The notes beneath the pieces were generated by a model that worked only from the letters and a program-made list of their open reading frames with translations, made no database searches and was not told where the DNA came from. A DNA stretch of 64,000 bases from JAWKSY01 sp041402125 (GTDB lineage Bacteria; Planctomycetota; GCA-002687715; DRQF01). Each line of letters opens with the position of its first letter. Position 1 is the first letter of the stretch. The stretch spans positions 186,001-250,000 of the forward strand of contig JAWKSY010000005.1 in assembly GCA_041402125.1 (NCBI GenBank). The letters are read 5' to 3'. Positions 25,215 through 33,939 of the stretch are shown in pieces. A program made the position numbers and the translations under genes.

Positions 25215-25661
25215 TTATCGACCGCGGCCGCGCTTCCCGGCGAGGAATTCGTCGATCGCGTCGAGCTCCTGTCGTTCGGCGTCCCGGCGCCACTCCTGCC
25301 GGGCCTCGAGCTGACGGTTCCGGAGCACGCTCTCCCGTCCCCGGACCTCGGCGAGCTCCGCGCGGCGTCGCTCGACCTCGGCCTCGAGCTCCTTCCGCTC
25401 CTCCCGGGCCGCGATGAGCCGAACTCCGAGCCGATCGATCTCGGCCTGGGCCCCGAAGACCCGCGGCGTCTCGAGACGCCCGGCGAGGATGGCCTCCCGG
25501 TAACGCTCGGTGGCGGCGTCGAGGTGGCGGCGGACCGCACGCTCGCGACTCTCGGCCTCGTGGGCGCGCGCGACCGCGGCGGCCAGGGCGAGCTTGGCCT
25601 GTTCGCAGCGTCGCTCCTCGAGGTCGAGGAGCCGCTGGAGGGGAAAGCGGAAGCGCTTCAC
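25215..25661 (-). CDS. fliJ: Flagellar export chaperone FliJ
   Basis: This 148-residue protein, all helical coiled coil, begins MKRFRFPLQRLLDLEERRC, the canonical FliJ N-terminus. FliJ is the gamma-subunit-like stalk that couples the FliI ATPase ring to FlhA. Length and charge pattern match the family. It starts with GTG overlapping the fliI stop (GTGA) and is followed by the MotE/YlxF-like gene, as in Bacillus. No oddities. Confidence 0.88.
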   Translation of the reverse strand: MKRFRFPLQRLLDLEERRCEQAKLALAAAVARAHEAESRERAVRRHLDAATERYREAILAGRLETPRVFGAQAEIDRLGVRLIAAREERKELEAEVERRRAELAEVRGRESVLRNRQLEARQEWRRDAERQELDAIDEFLAGKRGRGR

Positions 25662-26992
25662 CGGCGGGCCCCGGGCGCGCCGGTCCGCGCGATCGTGAAG
25701 AGACGGCGCAGCGTGTCCTCGAATCCGCGATGCTCGGTGTCGGACTGCCGCAGGAACTCGACGAGGGCGGGGTGGAGGCTCACCGCGCGGTCGACCTCCG
25801 GGTCGCCTCCGCGCTTGTAGGCTCCGACCGCCACGAGATCGCGCACGTCCTCGTAGGTCGCGAGGAGCTTGCGGAACTCGCGGGCCGCCGCGCCGTGCTC
25901 GGGCAGCGTCACCGATCCCATCACGCGCGAGATGCTCTGCAGGACGTCGATCGCCGGATACTGACCCCGCTCCGCGATCTTGCGGGAGAGGACGATGTGT
26001 CCGTCGAGGAGTCCGCGCATCGTGTCCGCGACCGGCTCGTTCATGTCGTCCGCGTCCACCAGGACGGTGAGGAGGCCGGTGATCGAACCCTTCCCGCCGA
26101 GGCCCATGCGCTCGACGATCTTCGGCATCGTGCCGAAGAAGGACGGCGGGTAGCCGCGCACGGTCGGTGGCTCGCCGAGGGCGAGTCCGATCTCGCGCGA
26201 CGCGTTCGCGAGGCGGGTGATCGAGTCCATCATCACCAGGACGTCCTTGCCGCGGTCGCGGAAGAACTCGGCGATCGCCATCGCGGTGAAGGCCGCCTTC
26301 TGGCGCATGAGGACGGGATCGTCGGAGGGAGCGACGACGACCACGCTGCGGGCGAGACCTTCGGGGCCGAGGGCCGTCTCGATGAACTCGACCACCTCGC
26401 GACCGCGCTCGCCGATCAGGGCGATGACGTTGACGTCGGCCCGGCTCGAACGCGCGAGCGAGCCCATGAGCGTGCTCTTGCCGACGCCGCTGCCGGCGAA
26501 GATGCCGAGGCGCTGGCCCATCCCGACCGTGAGGAGTCCGTCGAGGGCGGCCACGCCGGTCTCGAGGGGGCGCGTGATGCGGGGGCGGGACAGCGCGGGC
26601 AGCGGCTCGCCGGCGATGGCGCGGCGCTCGGCCACGGCCAGGGGCGGACCGTCGTCGATCGGACGCCCGACGGCGTCGACGACGCGACCGAGCATCGACT
26701 CGTGACAGGCGACGGTGAGCTCGCGTCCGAGGGGCAGCACCGGGTCGCCCGGCGCGAGACCCGTCGACTCGCCGAGGGGCAGGAGCAGCGCGGCGTCCTC
26801 GCGGAAGCCGACGACCTCTGCCAGGCGATCGCCGCCGCGACCGTCCACCACCCGGCAGAGCTCGCCGAGGGCGAGGCGGATGCCTCGCACCTCGATCGCG
26901 AGGCCGACGATGTGGGTCACCCGACCGGCGGTGCGACCGGCCGGAAGGTCGGCGAGGACACCGCGATAGCGATCGAGCGTCAGCTCAGCCAC
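25658..26992 (-). CDS. fliI: Flagellum-specific ATPase FliI
   Basis: This 444-residue protein is close to enteric FliI in length. It has the F1-beta-like core with Walker A GSGVGKST at about residues 166-174 and the 'GERGREVVEFIE' motif near 200. The Walker B (VLVMMDSITR) lies near residue 260, followed by the family motif GYPPSFF. FliI energises type III export in the cytoplasm with FliH and FliJ. The GTG start overlaps fliH by 8 bases. Confidence 0.95.
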   Translation of the reverse strand: MAELTLDRYRGVLADLPAGRTAGRVTHIVGLAIEVRGIRLALGELCRVVDGRGGDRLAEVVGFREDAALLLPLGESTGLAPGDPVLPLGRELTVACHESMLGRVVDAVGRPIDDGPPLAVAERRAIAGEPLPALSRPRITRPLETGVAALDGLLTVGMGQRLGIFAGSGVGKSTLMGSLARSSRADVNVIALIGERGREVVEFIETALGPEGLARSVVVVAPSDDPVLMRQKAAFTAMAIAEFFRDRGKDVLVMMDSITRLANASREIGLALGEPPTVRGYPPSFFGTMPKIVERMGLGGKGSITGLLTVLVDADDMNEPVADTMRGLLDGHIVLSRKIAERGQYPAIDVLQSISRVMGSVTLPEHGAAAREFRKLLATYEDVRDLVAVGAYKRGGDPEVDRAVSLHPALVEFLRQSDTEHRGFEDTLRRLFTIARTGAPGARR

Positions 26993-27590
26993 GGCGGGCC
27001 TCCTCCGTCAGGCGCTCGCGCGCCTGCTCGAGGCGCTCGGTCATCCGCGACCAGGTCTCGTGGTGCCGGCCGCGCAGGGCCATGTCGCCGAGCGGCAGCG
27101 CGGGGTCGACCTCGATCGCGACGCCCTCGAGGGGACTGCCGGGGCCGTACTCCTCCAGGCGTCCGCGGTCCTCGGGATTCATGATGAGGCGGATCTCCGA
27201 GCCCTCGTCGACGCCGGTGCTCGCGAGGAGGTCGTGGACCATCGCGTTGACGTCATGCGCGTGCGCATCGACGAGCGCGTGCGTCAGCCGCTCCGCGACC
27301 GCCATCGCGAGAGAGACCGCGAACTCCTCGACGCGCGTGCGGTCCGCGGCGGTTCGCGCCTCGGTCTCCGCCACGAGCTTCTCGAGTCCGGAGCAGATCC
27401 GCGCCAGAGGCTGACGGGCCGCCTCGCGCTCGACCTGGCGACCCCGCTCGAAAGCGCGGCGCTGGAGCTCCTTGATGTCGAAGTGCTCGCGTCCGTCGCC
27501 GGCCGGAGCCGCGAGGTCGCGGGCGACGAGGGCGACGTCGCGGGGCGGCCGCGTGAAGGCCACGCGGGTCCTACTCGACGAGCTCGGCAT
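26985..27590 (-). CDS. fliH: Flagellar assembly protein FliH
   Basis: The product is about 201 residues from ATG 27590. It has the FliH arrangement: a variable N-terminus with the helical stretch 'KELQRRAFERGRQVEREAA' and a C-terminal V-ATPase-E-like domain. That domain contains 'LSVALAVAERL'-type pattern (AVSLAMAVAERLTHALVD), then 'IRLIMNPEDRGRLEE' and 'GDMALRG'. FliH forms the peripheral stalk controlling FliI. The start is uncertain: ATG 27590 overlaps fliG by 20 bases with GGGAGG upstream. GTG 27563, seven bases after the fliG stop, also has AGGA before it. Context between fliG and fliI is decisive. Confidence 0.82.
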   Translation of the reverse strand: MPSSSSRTRVAFTRPPRDVALVARDLAAPAGDGREHFDIKELQRRAFERGRQVEREAARQPLARICSGLEKLVAETEARTAADRTRVEEFAVSLAMAVAERLTHALVDAHAHDVNAMVHDLLASTGVDEGSEIRLIMNPEDRGRLEEYGPGSPLEGVAIEVDPALPLGDMALRGRHHETWSRMTERLEQARERLTEEARRG

Positions 27591-28584
27591 CACCGCCTCC
27601 CACCGACACCGCGATGGTGCCGCTCTCGATCATCCCGCGGATCACCCCCATGATCTCCTTCTGCGCCTCGCGCACCTCGGAGAGCGGCACCGCGCCGAGC
27701 AGCTCGCGCTCCTCGGCGATCATGTCCCGCGTCCGCTGGGAGACGGCGGCGAAGATCGCGTCGCTCACCGGCGGGCTGCAGGCCTTCAGGCTGAGGGCGA
27801 GCAGCTTGGTGTCGATCGATCCGAGCACCTTCTGCATCGTCATCTTGTCGACGCCGGCGAGGTCCTCGAACGTGAACATCGTCTCGCGGATCCGCTCGAC
27901 GAGATCGGGCGCGTCGCCCGAGATCGTCTCGAAGAGGGACGAGTTGTCCTGGCCGCCGCCCGCGTTGAGGATGCTCGCCACCCGCTTCACGCTCGCCTCG
28001 GCCGCCGCGGCCTCGAGGGCGTCGTAGCGGGGGAGACGCGCCGTCTTCTCGATGAAGAGATCCGCGAGGTCGCGGAGCAGACGCGGCGGCGGGGGACGCA
28101 TCGTCGCGATGCGCTTGACCATGTCGGCGCGATCCTCCGGCGTGAAGCAGGAGAGCACGCCCGCCGCGAGCTGCGGCTCGATGTTCGCGAGGACCGCGGC
28201 CTGGACCTGCGGGTGCTCCTCGCGCAGGACCCGCTCGAGGTCCGAGTAGGGGATGCCCGTCAGTCCCTTGAAGGGCGACTCGACCTGGGCGTTGACGCGC
28301 ACCTCCTCGAGGAGCTGCGCCCCGCGCTCGCCGAAGGTGGCCCGGAACATCTGCTCGAGCGTCTCGTTGACGTTCGAGAAGATCCCGCCGCCCTTCTGCA
28401 TGAGGCCCTGGAACTCCTCCAGCACCTCCTCGATCTGTTCCCGCGTCGGCGGCATGCGCTCGAGGCGCACCATCGCGGCGCCGACCCGGGCGACCTCTTC
28501 CGGCCGCATGCCGCGGCAGAGCGGCTCGGCGGCCTCGGCCCCGAGGACGCGGAAGAGGATGGCGACCTTGTCCAGTCCGGTCAT
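27571..28584 (-). CDS. fliG: Flagellar motor switch protein FliG
   Basis: This 337-residue protein is the standard FliG length. The N-terminus (MTGLDKVAILFRVLGAEAA) matches the FliF-binding domain. The middle domain has the EHPQ motif (LREEHPQVQAA) near residue 120. The C-terminal torque domain has the charged helix 'DKMTMQKVLGSIDTKLLALSLK'. It forms the C-ring top and contacts MotA. It starts 3 bases after fliF. FliM and FliN are not in this window. Confidence 0.94.
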   Translation of the reverse strand: MTGLDKVAILFRVLGAEAAEPLCRGMRPEEVARVGAAMVRLERMPPTREQIEEVLEEFQGLMQKGGGIFSNVNETLEQMFRATFGERGAQLLEEVRVNAQVESPFKGLTGIPYSDLERVLREEHPQVQAAVLANIEPQLAAGVLSCFTPEDRADMVKRIATMRPPPPRLLRDLADLFIEKTARLPRYDALEAAAAEASVKRVASILNAGGGQDNSSLFETISGDAPDLVERIRETMFTFEDLAGVDKMTMQKVLGSIDTKLLALSLKACSPPVSDAIFAAVSQRTRDMIAEERELLGAVPLSEVREAQKEIMGVIRGMIESGTIAVSVGGGDAELVE

Positions 28585-28587
28585 CGA

Positions 28588-30099
28588 TCAGGCCTCCGCC
28601 GTCTCGTAGAGCCAGCGACGCACGTTGCGTCCGGCCAGGTCCGCGTTGTTCCGCACCGCGCTCAGGACGACCTCGTCGATCGGGGTCGGCTCCGGCTCGG
28701 GCTCGGGCGCGGCCTCCTCCTCCATCGACTTCTCGAGCACCGCGCGCACCGAGCTCTGGGCCCGGCGGATCGCGCGGAGCGCGAAGCCGAGGAAGCCGAC
28801 GGCGAGGAGGACGTACAGTCCGGTCTCGATCCAGCCGCCGTACTCGGTGAGGAAGCCCGCCGCTCCGGCCGTCTCGGCCTCGGGCTCGGGGGCCGGCCCG
28901 GCGATGGGGCGGTCGTGCACCTTGATCGTGTCGCCGCGCGTGGCGTCGAGGCCGATCGCGGCCGCGACCATCTCCTCGATCTTCTTCGTCTCCGTCGCGA
29001 GGGCGGCGGCGTCGGTCGCGATCGAGTCGTCCACGAAGACGGCGGCGCTCAGGCGCTTGATGTCGCCGCCCATCTCGACGAGCTCGGTCTCGGTCGAGTC
29101 GTAGTCCTTCAGCTCGGTCGAGGTCGACGAGGTGTCGCTGTCGGTCGTGCTGCCGCCCCGGGGCGAGGGGACGTTCGAGCCGACCGGCCCCTCCGCGACG
29201 CCGCGGGCGGTGGTGCGGCTGTCCTCGCTCTTGGAGCGCTGGCGGGTCACGCCCGACTCGGGGTCGTAGCGCTTCTCGCGGCGCGTCGAGCGGGTCCAGT
29301 CGATGTCCGCGCTGATCGTGACGTGGGTCTTGCCGTCGCCGTAGACGAAGTCCAGGGCCTCCTGGGCCTTCCGCGCCTTCTCGAACTCGACGAGGCGCTG
29401 GCGCTCGACCTCGCGCCGGCTCATCCCGGCCTGCGTCTCGGCGTACTTCAGGATCGTCCCGCGCATGTCGGAGATGGTGACGTGCTCGGCCTGGAGCTCG
29501 GCCACGCCGCCCATGACGACGTGCGTGATGCTCTGGATCTGGGCGTCCGAGGGCACGCCCGGGGTCGCGATCTGCACGTTCGCCTTCGCGGGCTGCCGAC
29601 CGCGCTTCCAGGGGTGGTCCACCGAGGGCGTGATCGTGACCTTCGCCCGCTCGATGAAGTCGTAGCGCTCGAGCGCCGCCGCGAGCCGCTTCTCGGCCTC
29701 GCGGGCGCGCATCTCGCGCTGGTGTTCCTTGTTGAGGGGGCTCTGGCCGCCGAAGAGGCCACCCTTGTCCTCGTCCTCCATCGCGCCCGCCAGCAGGCCC
29801 GACTGGGCGAGGGCGCGGCGAGCATCCTCGTGCCGGTCGGCGTCGACGAGGATGGTGCGGCCGTCGGGGAGCACGCGGTACTCGATGCCTTCCTCGTCGA
29901 GGCGGGCCATGACCGGAACCGGGTCGGCGCCGGCCGCGAGGGGGAGGCGCCGGAAGTCCGGGCGTCCGGCCCAGAGCGTCAGCCCGAGCGTGCCGGCCAG
30001 CACGACGCCGAGGGTGCCGACGATGCCGAACTTCTGGCCGGCCGTGAACCGGGACCAGATGGCCTTCACCTGTCCGAGGATGTCGTTCGCCTTGTCCAC
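28588..30099 (-). CDS. fliF: Flagellar MS-ring protein FliF
   Basis: This 503-residue protein has two membrane segments (about residues 20-42 and 415-435) around a large periplasmic YscJ/FliF ring-building domain. Typical elements are 'EEGIEYRVLPDGRTILVDADR', 'KRLAAALERYDFIERAKVTI' and 'HVVMGGVAELQAEHVTI'. The cytoplasmic C-terminus that binds FliG is short and acidic. FliF is the first structure assembled in the basal body. It stands between fliE and fliG in standard order. Confidence 0.93.
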   Translation of the reverse strand: MDKANDILGQVKAIWSRFTAGQKFGIVGTLGVVLAGTLGLTLWAGRPDFRRLPLAAGADPVPVMARLDEEGIEYRVLPDGRTILVDADRHEDARRALAQSGLLAGAMEDEDKGGLFGGQSPLNKEHQREMRAREAEKRLAAALERYDFIERAKVTITPSVDHPWKRGRQPAKANVQIATPGVPSDAQIQSITHVVMGGVAELQAEHVTISDMRGTILKYAETQAGMSRREVERQRLVEFEKARKAQEALDFVYGDGKTHVTISADIDWTRSTRREKRYDPESGVTRQRSKSEDSRTTARGVAEGPVGSNVPSPRGGSTTDSDTSSTSTELKDYDSTETELVEMGGDIKRLSAAVFVDDSIATDAAALATETKKIEEMVAAAIGLDATRGDTIKVHDRPIAGPAPEPEAETAGAAGFLTEYGGWIETGLYVLLAVGFLGFALRAIRRAQSSVRAVLEKSMEEEAAPEPEPEPTPIDEVVLSAVRNNADLAGRNVRRWLYETAEA

Positions 30100-30142
30100 T
30101 TCTCTCTCTCCGTCCGCCGATCAGATCCGGGCCCCGAGGGGA

Positions 30143-30463
30143 TCAGACCTGCATCCGCATGACCTCCTGGTAGGCCTCGACGAGCTTGTTCCGGACCTCG
30201 ATCATCATCCGGAAGCTGACGTCGGCCTTGGCCATGGACAGCATCACCTCGTGCACGTCCTGCTTCTCGCCCGAGAGGAGCTGCTCGACGGCCTTGTCGG
30301 CCTCGTGCTGCAGGTCGTCCGTCTCGGAGAGCAGGTTCTTCAGGACCTCGCCGAACTTCCCGCCGCCCTCGGCGCCCTGGGTCTTCGGGGCGCCCGCCCC
30401 GCCGACCTGCTGAAACTCGCGGGCGATCCGGGATGCCGCGGCGTCGTAATCGAAACCGCTCAT
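30143..30463 (-). CDS. fliE: Flagellar hook-basal body complex protein FliE
   Basis: This 106-residue protein is FliE-sized, with the conserved C-terminal helices DVHEVMLSMAKADVSFRMMI and VEVRNKLVEAYQEVMRMQV-like sequence. FliE joins the MS ring to the proximal rod. The N-terminal 30 residues are Gly/Ala-rich and variable. It starts two bases after the flgC stop, in the flgB-flgC-fliE-fliF order common to many phyla. Confidence 0.9.
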   Translation of the reverse strand: MSGFDYDAAASRIAREFQQVGGAGAPKTQGAEGGGKFGEVLKNLLSETDDLQHEADKAVEQLLSGEKQDVHEVMLSMAKADVSFRMMIEVRNKLVEAYQEVMRMQV

Positions 30464-30464
30464 G

Positions 30465-30905
30465 TCAGCCCTCCAGCAGGCGGAGCGCCGCCGTCGCCAT
30501 GTCGCGATAGGCCTGGATCGCCTTGAGGTTGGCGTCGTAGGCGCGGCTCGCGCTCATGAGGTCGACCATCTCGAAGGCCATGTTGACGTTCGAGTAGGTG
30601 ACGATGCCGGTGTCCTTGTCCGCGTTCGGGTGCGACGGATCGAAGACCTCGCGCAGCGGGGTCTCCTCGTCGTCCACGACCTCCGAGACCGTGACCTGTC
30701 CGGCAATCCCGTCGCCGCGACGGGCCTCGCGGTCGAGGATCGTCTTGAAGACGACCTCCTGCCGCCGGTAGGGGGCCTGGCCCGGCGTCCCGACGACGTT
30801 GGCGTTCGCGATGTTCCGGGCGATCACGTCGAGTCGCTGCCGCTCCGCCCCGAGGCCGGAGGAGGCGATCGACATGCCGGTGAAGAGTCCGTCGAGTTCC
30901 ATCAT
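30465..30905 (-). CDS. flgC: Flagellar basal-body rod protein FlgC
   Basis: This 146-residue protein has the FlgC N-terminal rod motif SSGLGAERQRLDVIARNIAN. The central PYRRQEVVFKTIL segment is the FlgC YRRK-type signature. The C-terminus ends VNMAFEMVDLMSASRAYDAN. It is a proximal-rod component exported by the flagellar type III system. It lies 19 bases downstream of the flgB stop in the restored frame. Confidence 0.93.
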   Translation of the reverse strand: MMELDGLFTGMSIASSGLGAERQRLDVIARNIANANVVGTPGQAPYRRQEVVFKTILDREARRGDGIAGQVTVSEVVDDEETPLREVFDPSHPNADKDTGIVTYSNVNMAFEMVDLMSASRAYDANLKAIQAYRDMATAALRLLEG

Positions 30906-30924
30906 CGTTCTCCCGTGTCGTCGC

Positions 30925-31286
30925 TCAGCGCGCCGAGCCGATGGCGCGCTTCACCAGCGCGAGGCGCTGGCGCAGGATCGCCGAGTAGGCATCGAAGGCG
31001 AGCCGGTTCTTCTGCATCTCGCCGAACTCGGCCTCGAGGTGGACGCTGTTGCCGTCCGCCTTGACGGCAGCTCCCTCGCGCTCGACGACCTCGGCCGGGC
31101 GCCCAGGGCGCCGCGAACGTCGCCCTTGCGGAGGGCTTCCTGGAAGCTGCGCTCGAAGGACACCTCCTTCGCGCGGTAGTTCGGCGTGTTGATGTTCGCG
31201 AGGTTCGACGAGACCGTCCGGTGCCGGGCGGCCGTCGCGTCGAGAGCCCGCGAGAGCAGGTCGAAGTTCGTGTCCATGAGGCTCAT
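30925..31286 (-). CDS. flgB: Flagellar basal-body rod protein FlgB, interrupted by an apparent 1-base deletion
   Basis: The first 60 residues (MSLMDTNFDLLSRALDATAA, then HRTVSSNLANINTPNYRAKE) are a textbook FlgB start. After about 'GDVRGALGA' (near 31100) this frame loses similarity. The correct end (AEVVEREGAAVKADGNSVHL, then EMQKNRLAFDAYSAILRQRL) continues in another frame to TGA at 30925-30927. Restoring one base near 31098-31106 (CCC run) gives one protein of about 120 residues, close to the normal FlgB length. As written, the gene encodes a truncated rod protein. The flanking flgC and flrC frames are intact. A sequencing or assembly error is the simplest explanation, since flgB is essential for flagella. 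Confidence 0.85.
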
Positions 31287-31300
31287 GGCGTTCCCTCCCT

Positions 31301-32674
31301 TCAGCGAGCCGCCGCCGGAGCTTCCGGCAGCAGTCCCTGATCCCGATAGAGCCGCATCTTGTTGGACAGCGTCCGGGCGGTGACGCCCAGGATGCGCGCG
31401 GCCTCCGTCTTGTTTCCCTGCGTGAGCGTGAGCGTCTCGAGGATGAGCTTGCGCTCGACCTCGGCGATGCTCTGACCCACGATCCCTTCCGAGGTCCGCG
31501 ACGAGGTCGTCGGCTCCAGGCCCAGGGCCGGGGCGTCGATCTCGGGACCGGTCGCGAGGAGCACGGCGCGCTGCACGAGGTTCGCGAGCTCACGGACGTT
31601 GCCGGGCCAGCGATGCGTGCGGAGCGAGCGGAGCGCGCGCGACGTGAAGCGGCGGGCCGGGCTCTGGAACTCCCGGGCGAAGCGCTCCATGAAGTGTCGC
31701 GCGAGGTCCTCGATGTCCGCGCCCCGATGGCGGAGCGCCGGCACGTCGATCGGGACCACGTTGAGGCGGTAGAAGAGGTCGTCGCGGAAGCGACCCTCCC
31801 GCATCATCCGCTCGAGGTCGCGGTTCGTCGCGCAGACGACGCGCACGTCGACCTTGATCGTCTCCTTGCCGCCGACGCGCTGGAACTCGCCGGTCTCGAG
31901 GACCCGCAGCAGCTTAGCCTGCACCTCGGGCGAGATCTCGCCGATCTCGTCGAGGAAGAGCGTGCCGCCGTCGGCGATCTCGAAGCGGCCCTCCTTGCGC
32001 TCGTAGGCGTTCGTGAAGGCGCCCTTCTCGTGGCCGAAGAGCTCGCTCGCGAGGAGGCCCTCCTGGAGGACGGCGCAGTTCGTCTTGATGAAGGGGCCCT
32101 CGTGGCGATCGCTCCGTGAGTGGAGCAGGGAGGCGATGACCTCCTTGCCCGAGCCGCTCTCGCCCCGCACGAGGACGGTGGCGCGCGTCGCCGCGACCCG
32201 GTCCGCCAGCGCGAGGCAGGACAGCCAGGCGGGGCTCGAGCCCACCGCCTCCGGCTCGTCGCGCTGCCCGCGGTCGAGCTGGGCGCGGAGCACGCGGTTC
32301 TCGCGGATGAGCATCGCGCGCTCGTCGAACCGGCGCAGGCAGATGTCGATCTGCTCCACCGAGACGGGCTTCACGAGGAGGTCCTGCGCCCCGAGGCGGA
32401 TGGCCTCGATCGCGGTCTCGAGGCTGCCGTAGGCGGTCACGAGGACGACCGGCACGTCGGGCGCGGCCTCGCGGACGTGGCCGAGGACCGAGAGGCCGTC
32501 GCCGTCGGGCATCCGGAGGTCGGTGACGACGAGGTCGAAGGCGCTCGCGTCGAAGGCGGCGATGGCGCCGCGACCGGTCGTGGCCTCCTCGACCTCCCAG
32601 CCGGCGGCGCGGAGTGCCTCGACGAGGAAATCGCGGCTGAGGTTGTCGTCGTCGGCGATCAGGGCGCGGCGCAT
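31301..32674 (-). CDS. flrC: Sigma-54-dependent response regulator, FlrC/NtrC type (GAFTNA variant)
   Basis: This 457-residue protein has three parts. The receiver domain (residues 1-120) has D8-D10 and phospho-acceptor D52. The AAA+ activator domain has Walker A GESGSGKE at 171-178 and Walker B LFLDEIGE near 240. A Fis-type HTH lies at about 415-450 (GNKTEAARILGVTARTL). The sigma-54-contacting GAFTGA loop reads GAFTNA (residues 218-223). It is directly preceded by a FlrB-type kinase gene (one-base overlap) and followed by flgB. By analogy with Vibrio FlrC it should activate class III flagellar promoters, such as the sigma-54 site before flgF. The symbol is by analogy. Confidence 0.85.
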   Translation of the reverse strand: MRRALIADDDNLSRDFLVEALRAAGWEVEEATTGRGAIAAFDASAFDLVVTDLRMPDGDGLSVLGHVREAAPDVPVVLVTAYGSLETAIEAIRLGAQDLLVKPVSVEQIDICLRRFDERAMLIRENRVLRAQLDRGQRDEPEAVGSSPAWLSCLALADRVAATRATVLVRGESGSGKEVIASLLHSRSDRHEGPFIKTNCAVLQEGLLASELFGHEKGAFTNAYERKEGRFEIADGGTLFLDEIGEISPEVQAKLLRVLETGEFQRVGGKETIKVDVRVVCATNRDLERMMREGRFRDDLFYRLNVVPIDVPALRHRGADIEDLARHFMERFAREFQSPARRFTSRALRSLRTHRWPGNVRELANLVQRAVLLATGPEIDAPALGLEPTTSSRTSEGIVGQSIAEVERKLILETLTLTQGNKTEAARILGVTARTLSNKMRLYRDQGLLPEAPAAAR

Positions 32675-33939
32675 CAGGCGTCATCTCCCGCGGTCGTGGG
32701 CACGGTGAGGGCGAAACGGCTGCCCGGCTCGAGGGGCTCGTAGCGGAGGGTCCCGCCGTGCAGTCCGGCCAGCTTGCGCGCGATCGCGAGTCCGAGTCCG
32801 GTGCCGCGCGCCTTCGAGGTCGAGAAGGGACGGAACAGGCGCTCGCGCATCGCGGCGGGGACGCCCTCGCCGTCGTCGTCGACGGTCAGGGTCCAGGAGC
32901 CCTCGTCGCGCGTGAAGCCGACGCGGAGCGTTCCGCCCGTCCCGAGGGCCTCGACGCCGTTCTTCACCAGGTTGCGGAGGATCATCCGCAGCTTGATCGG
33001 GTCCGCCTCGATGAGCGTCGCCGAGGTCCCGCCCGGGAAGGAGACGAGCACGTCGACCTCGTGGTCTCCACCGGCGAAGGCCACCGCGGTCTCCGCGATC
33101 TCGTGGACGAGCGGGCGGAGATCGAAGCGCTCGGCCCGGAGCTCCTCCGGCGCCGCGAAGGCGAGGAGGTTGACGACGATCGCGTCGAGTTCGCGGACGC
33201 CGGTGCGCACGCGCTCGGCGTAGCGGCGGACGTCCTCGTCGGCGGAATCGGCCAGGCGGCGCTGGAGGAGACCGGCGAAGCCGTCGATTCCGTTCAGCGG
33301 GTTGCGGATCTCGTGGGCGATCGAGGCCGCCATCTCGCCCAGCGTCGCCAGGGTGTCGAGGCGGCCGACCTGCTCGCGCAGCCGGGTGACGACGGTGAGG
33401 TCGGTGAGGACCTGCATCTCGGAGCCCTCGCCGAGATCGACGACGTCGATCGCGACGCGGCGACGGGAGCCGTCGTGGGCGACGACCTCGCGCTCGAGGC
33501 GGCCGCGGCCCCGGCCGGCGTCGTCGCCGGTGACGAGGAGGGCGTCGCCGGTCGGGCCGACGGCGGCGTCGCGCAGGCGTCCCTCGAGCTCCTCCGCCGG
33601 CCGGCCGAGCAGACGGGCCGCGGCCGGGTTGACGCAGGCGAGCGAACCCGCGGCGTCGACGACGACGACGCCGTTGGGCAGGGCGGAGAGGAGGCGCCGG
33701 CGGCTCTCGCTCAGGGCCTCGAGCTCGGCGACCTTCGCCCCGAGCGCGACGTTGGCGCGGCGGAGCTCGAGGTCGACGCGGGTGGCCCGACGGGTCAGCC
33801 GCTCGTAGGCGCGCTCGAGGTGCTCGGTGCGCTCGGAGAAGACCTGGAAGCTCTCCCGGAGGCGGGCGAGATCGTCGAGGTCGATCGCCGGGGCCGGACC
33901 GGCCGTCGGTTCGAGATGGGGCGTGGAACCCGCGCTCAT
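32674..33939 (-). CDS. flrB: Soluble PAS-containing sensor histidine kinase, FlrB type
   Basis: This 421-residue protein has no membrane segments. Its order is an N-terminal coiled coil (about 25-80), a PAS domain (about 82-180, NGVVVVDAAGSLACVNPAA), HisKA with phospho-acceptor H209 in SIAHEIRNPLNG, and HATPase_c (about 310-415). HATPase_c shows LVKNGVEAL, DDDGEGVP and GTGLGLAIARKL. This is the architecture of FlrB/FleS, cytoplasmic kinases that phosphorylate FlrC/FleR when the basal body is built. ATG 33939 is chosen by overlap with the upstream stop. It forms an operon with the regulator downstream. Confidence 0.85.
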   Translation of the reverse strand: MSAGSTPHLEPTAGPAPAIDLDDLARLRESFQVFSERTEHLERAYERLTRRATRVDLELRRANVALGAKVAELEALSESRRRLLSALPNGVVVVDAAGSLACVNPAAARLLGRPAEELEGRLRDAAVGPTGDALLVTGDDAGRGRGRLEREVVAHDGSRRRVAIDVVDLGEGSEMQVLTDLTVVTRLREQVGRLDTLATLGEMAASIAHEIRNPLNGIDGFAGLLQRRLADSADEDVRRYAERVRTGVRELDAIVVNLLAFAAPEELRAERFDLRPLVHEIAETAVAFAGGDHEVDVLVSFPGGTSATLIEADPIKLRMILRNLVKNGVEALGTGGTLRVGFTRDEGSWTLTVDDDGEGVPAAMRERLFRPFSTSKARGTGLGLAIARKLAGLHGGTLRYEPLEPGSRFALTVPTTAGDDA

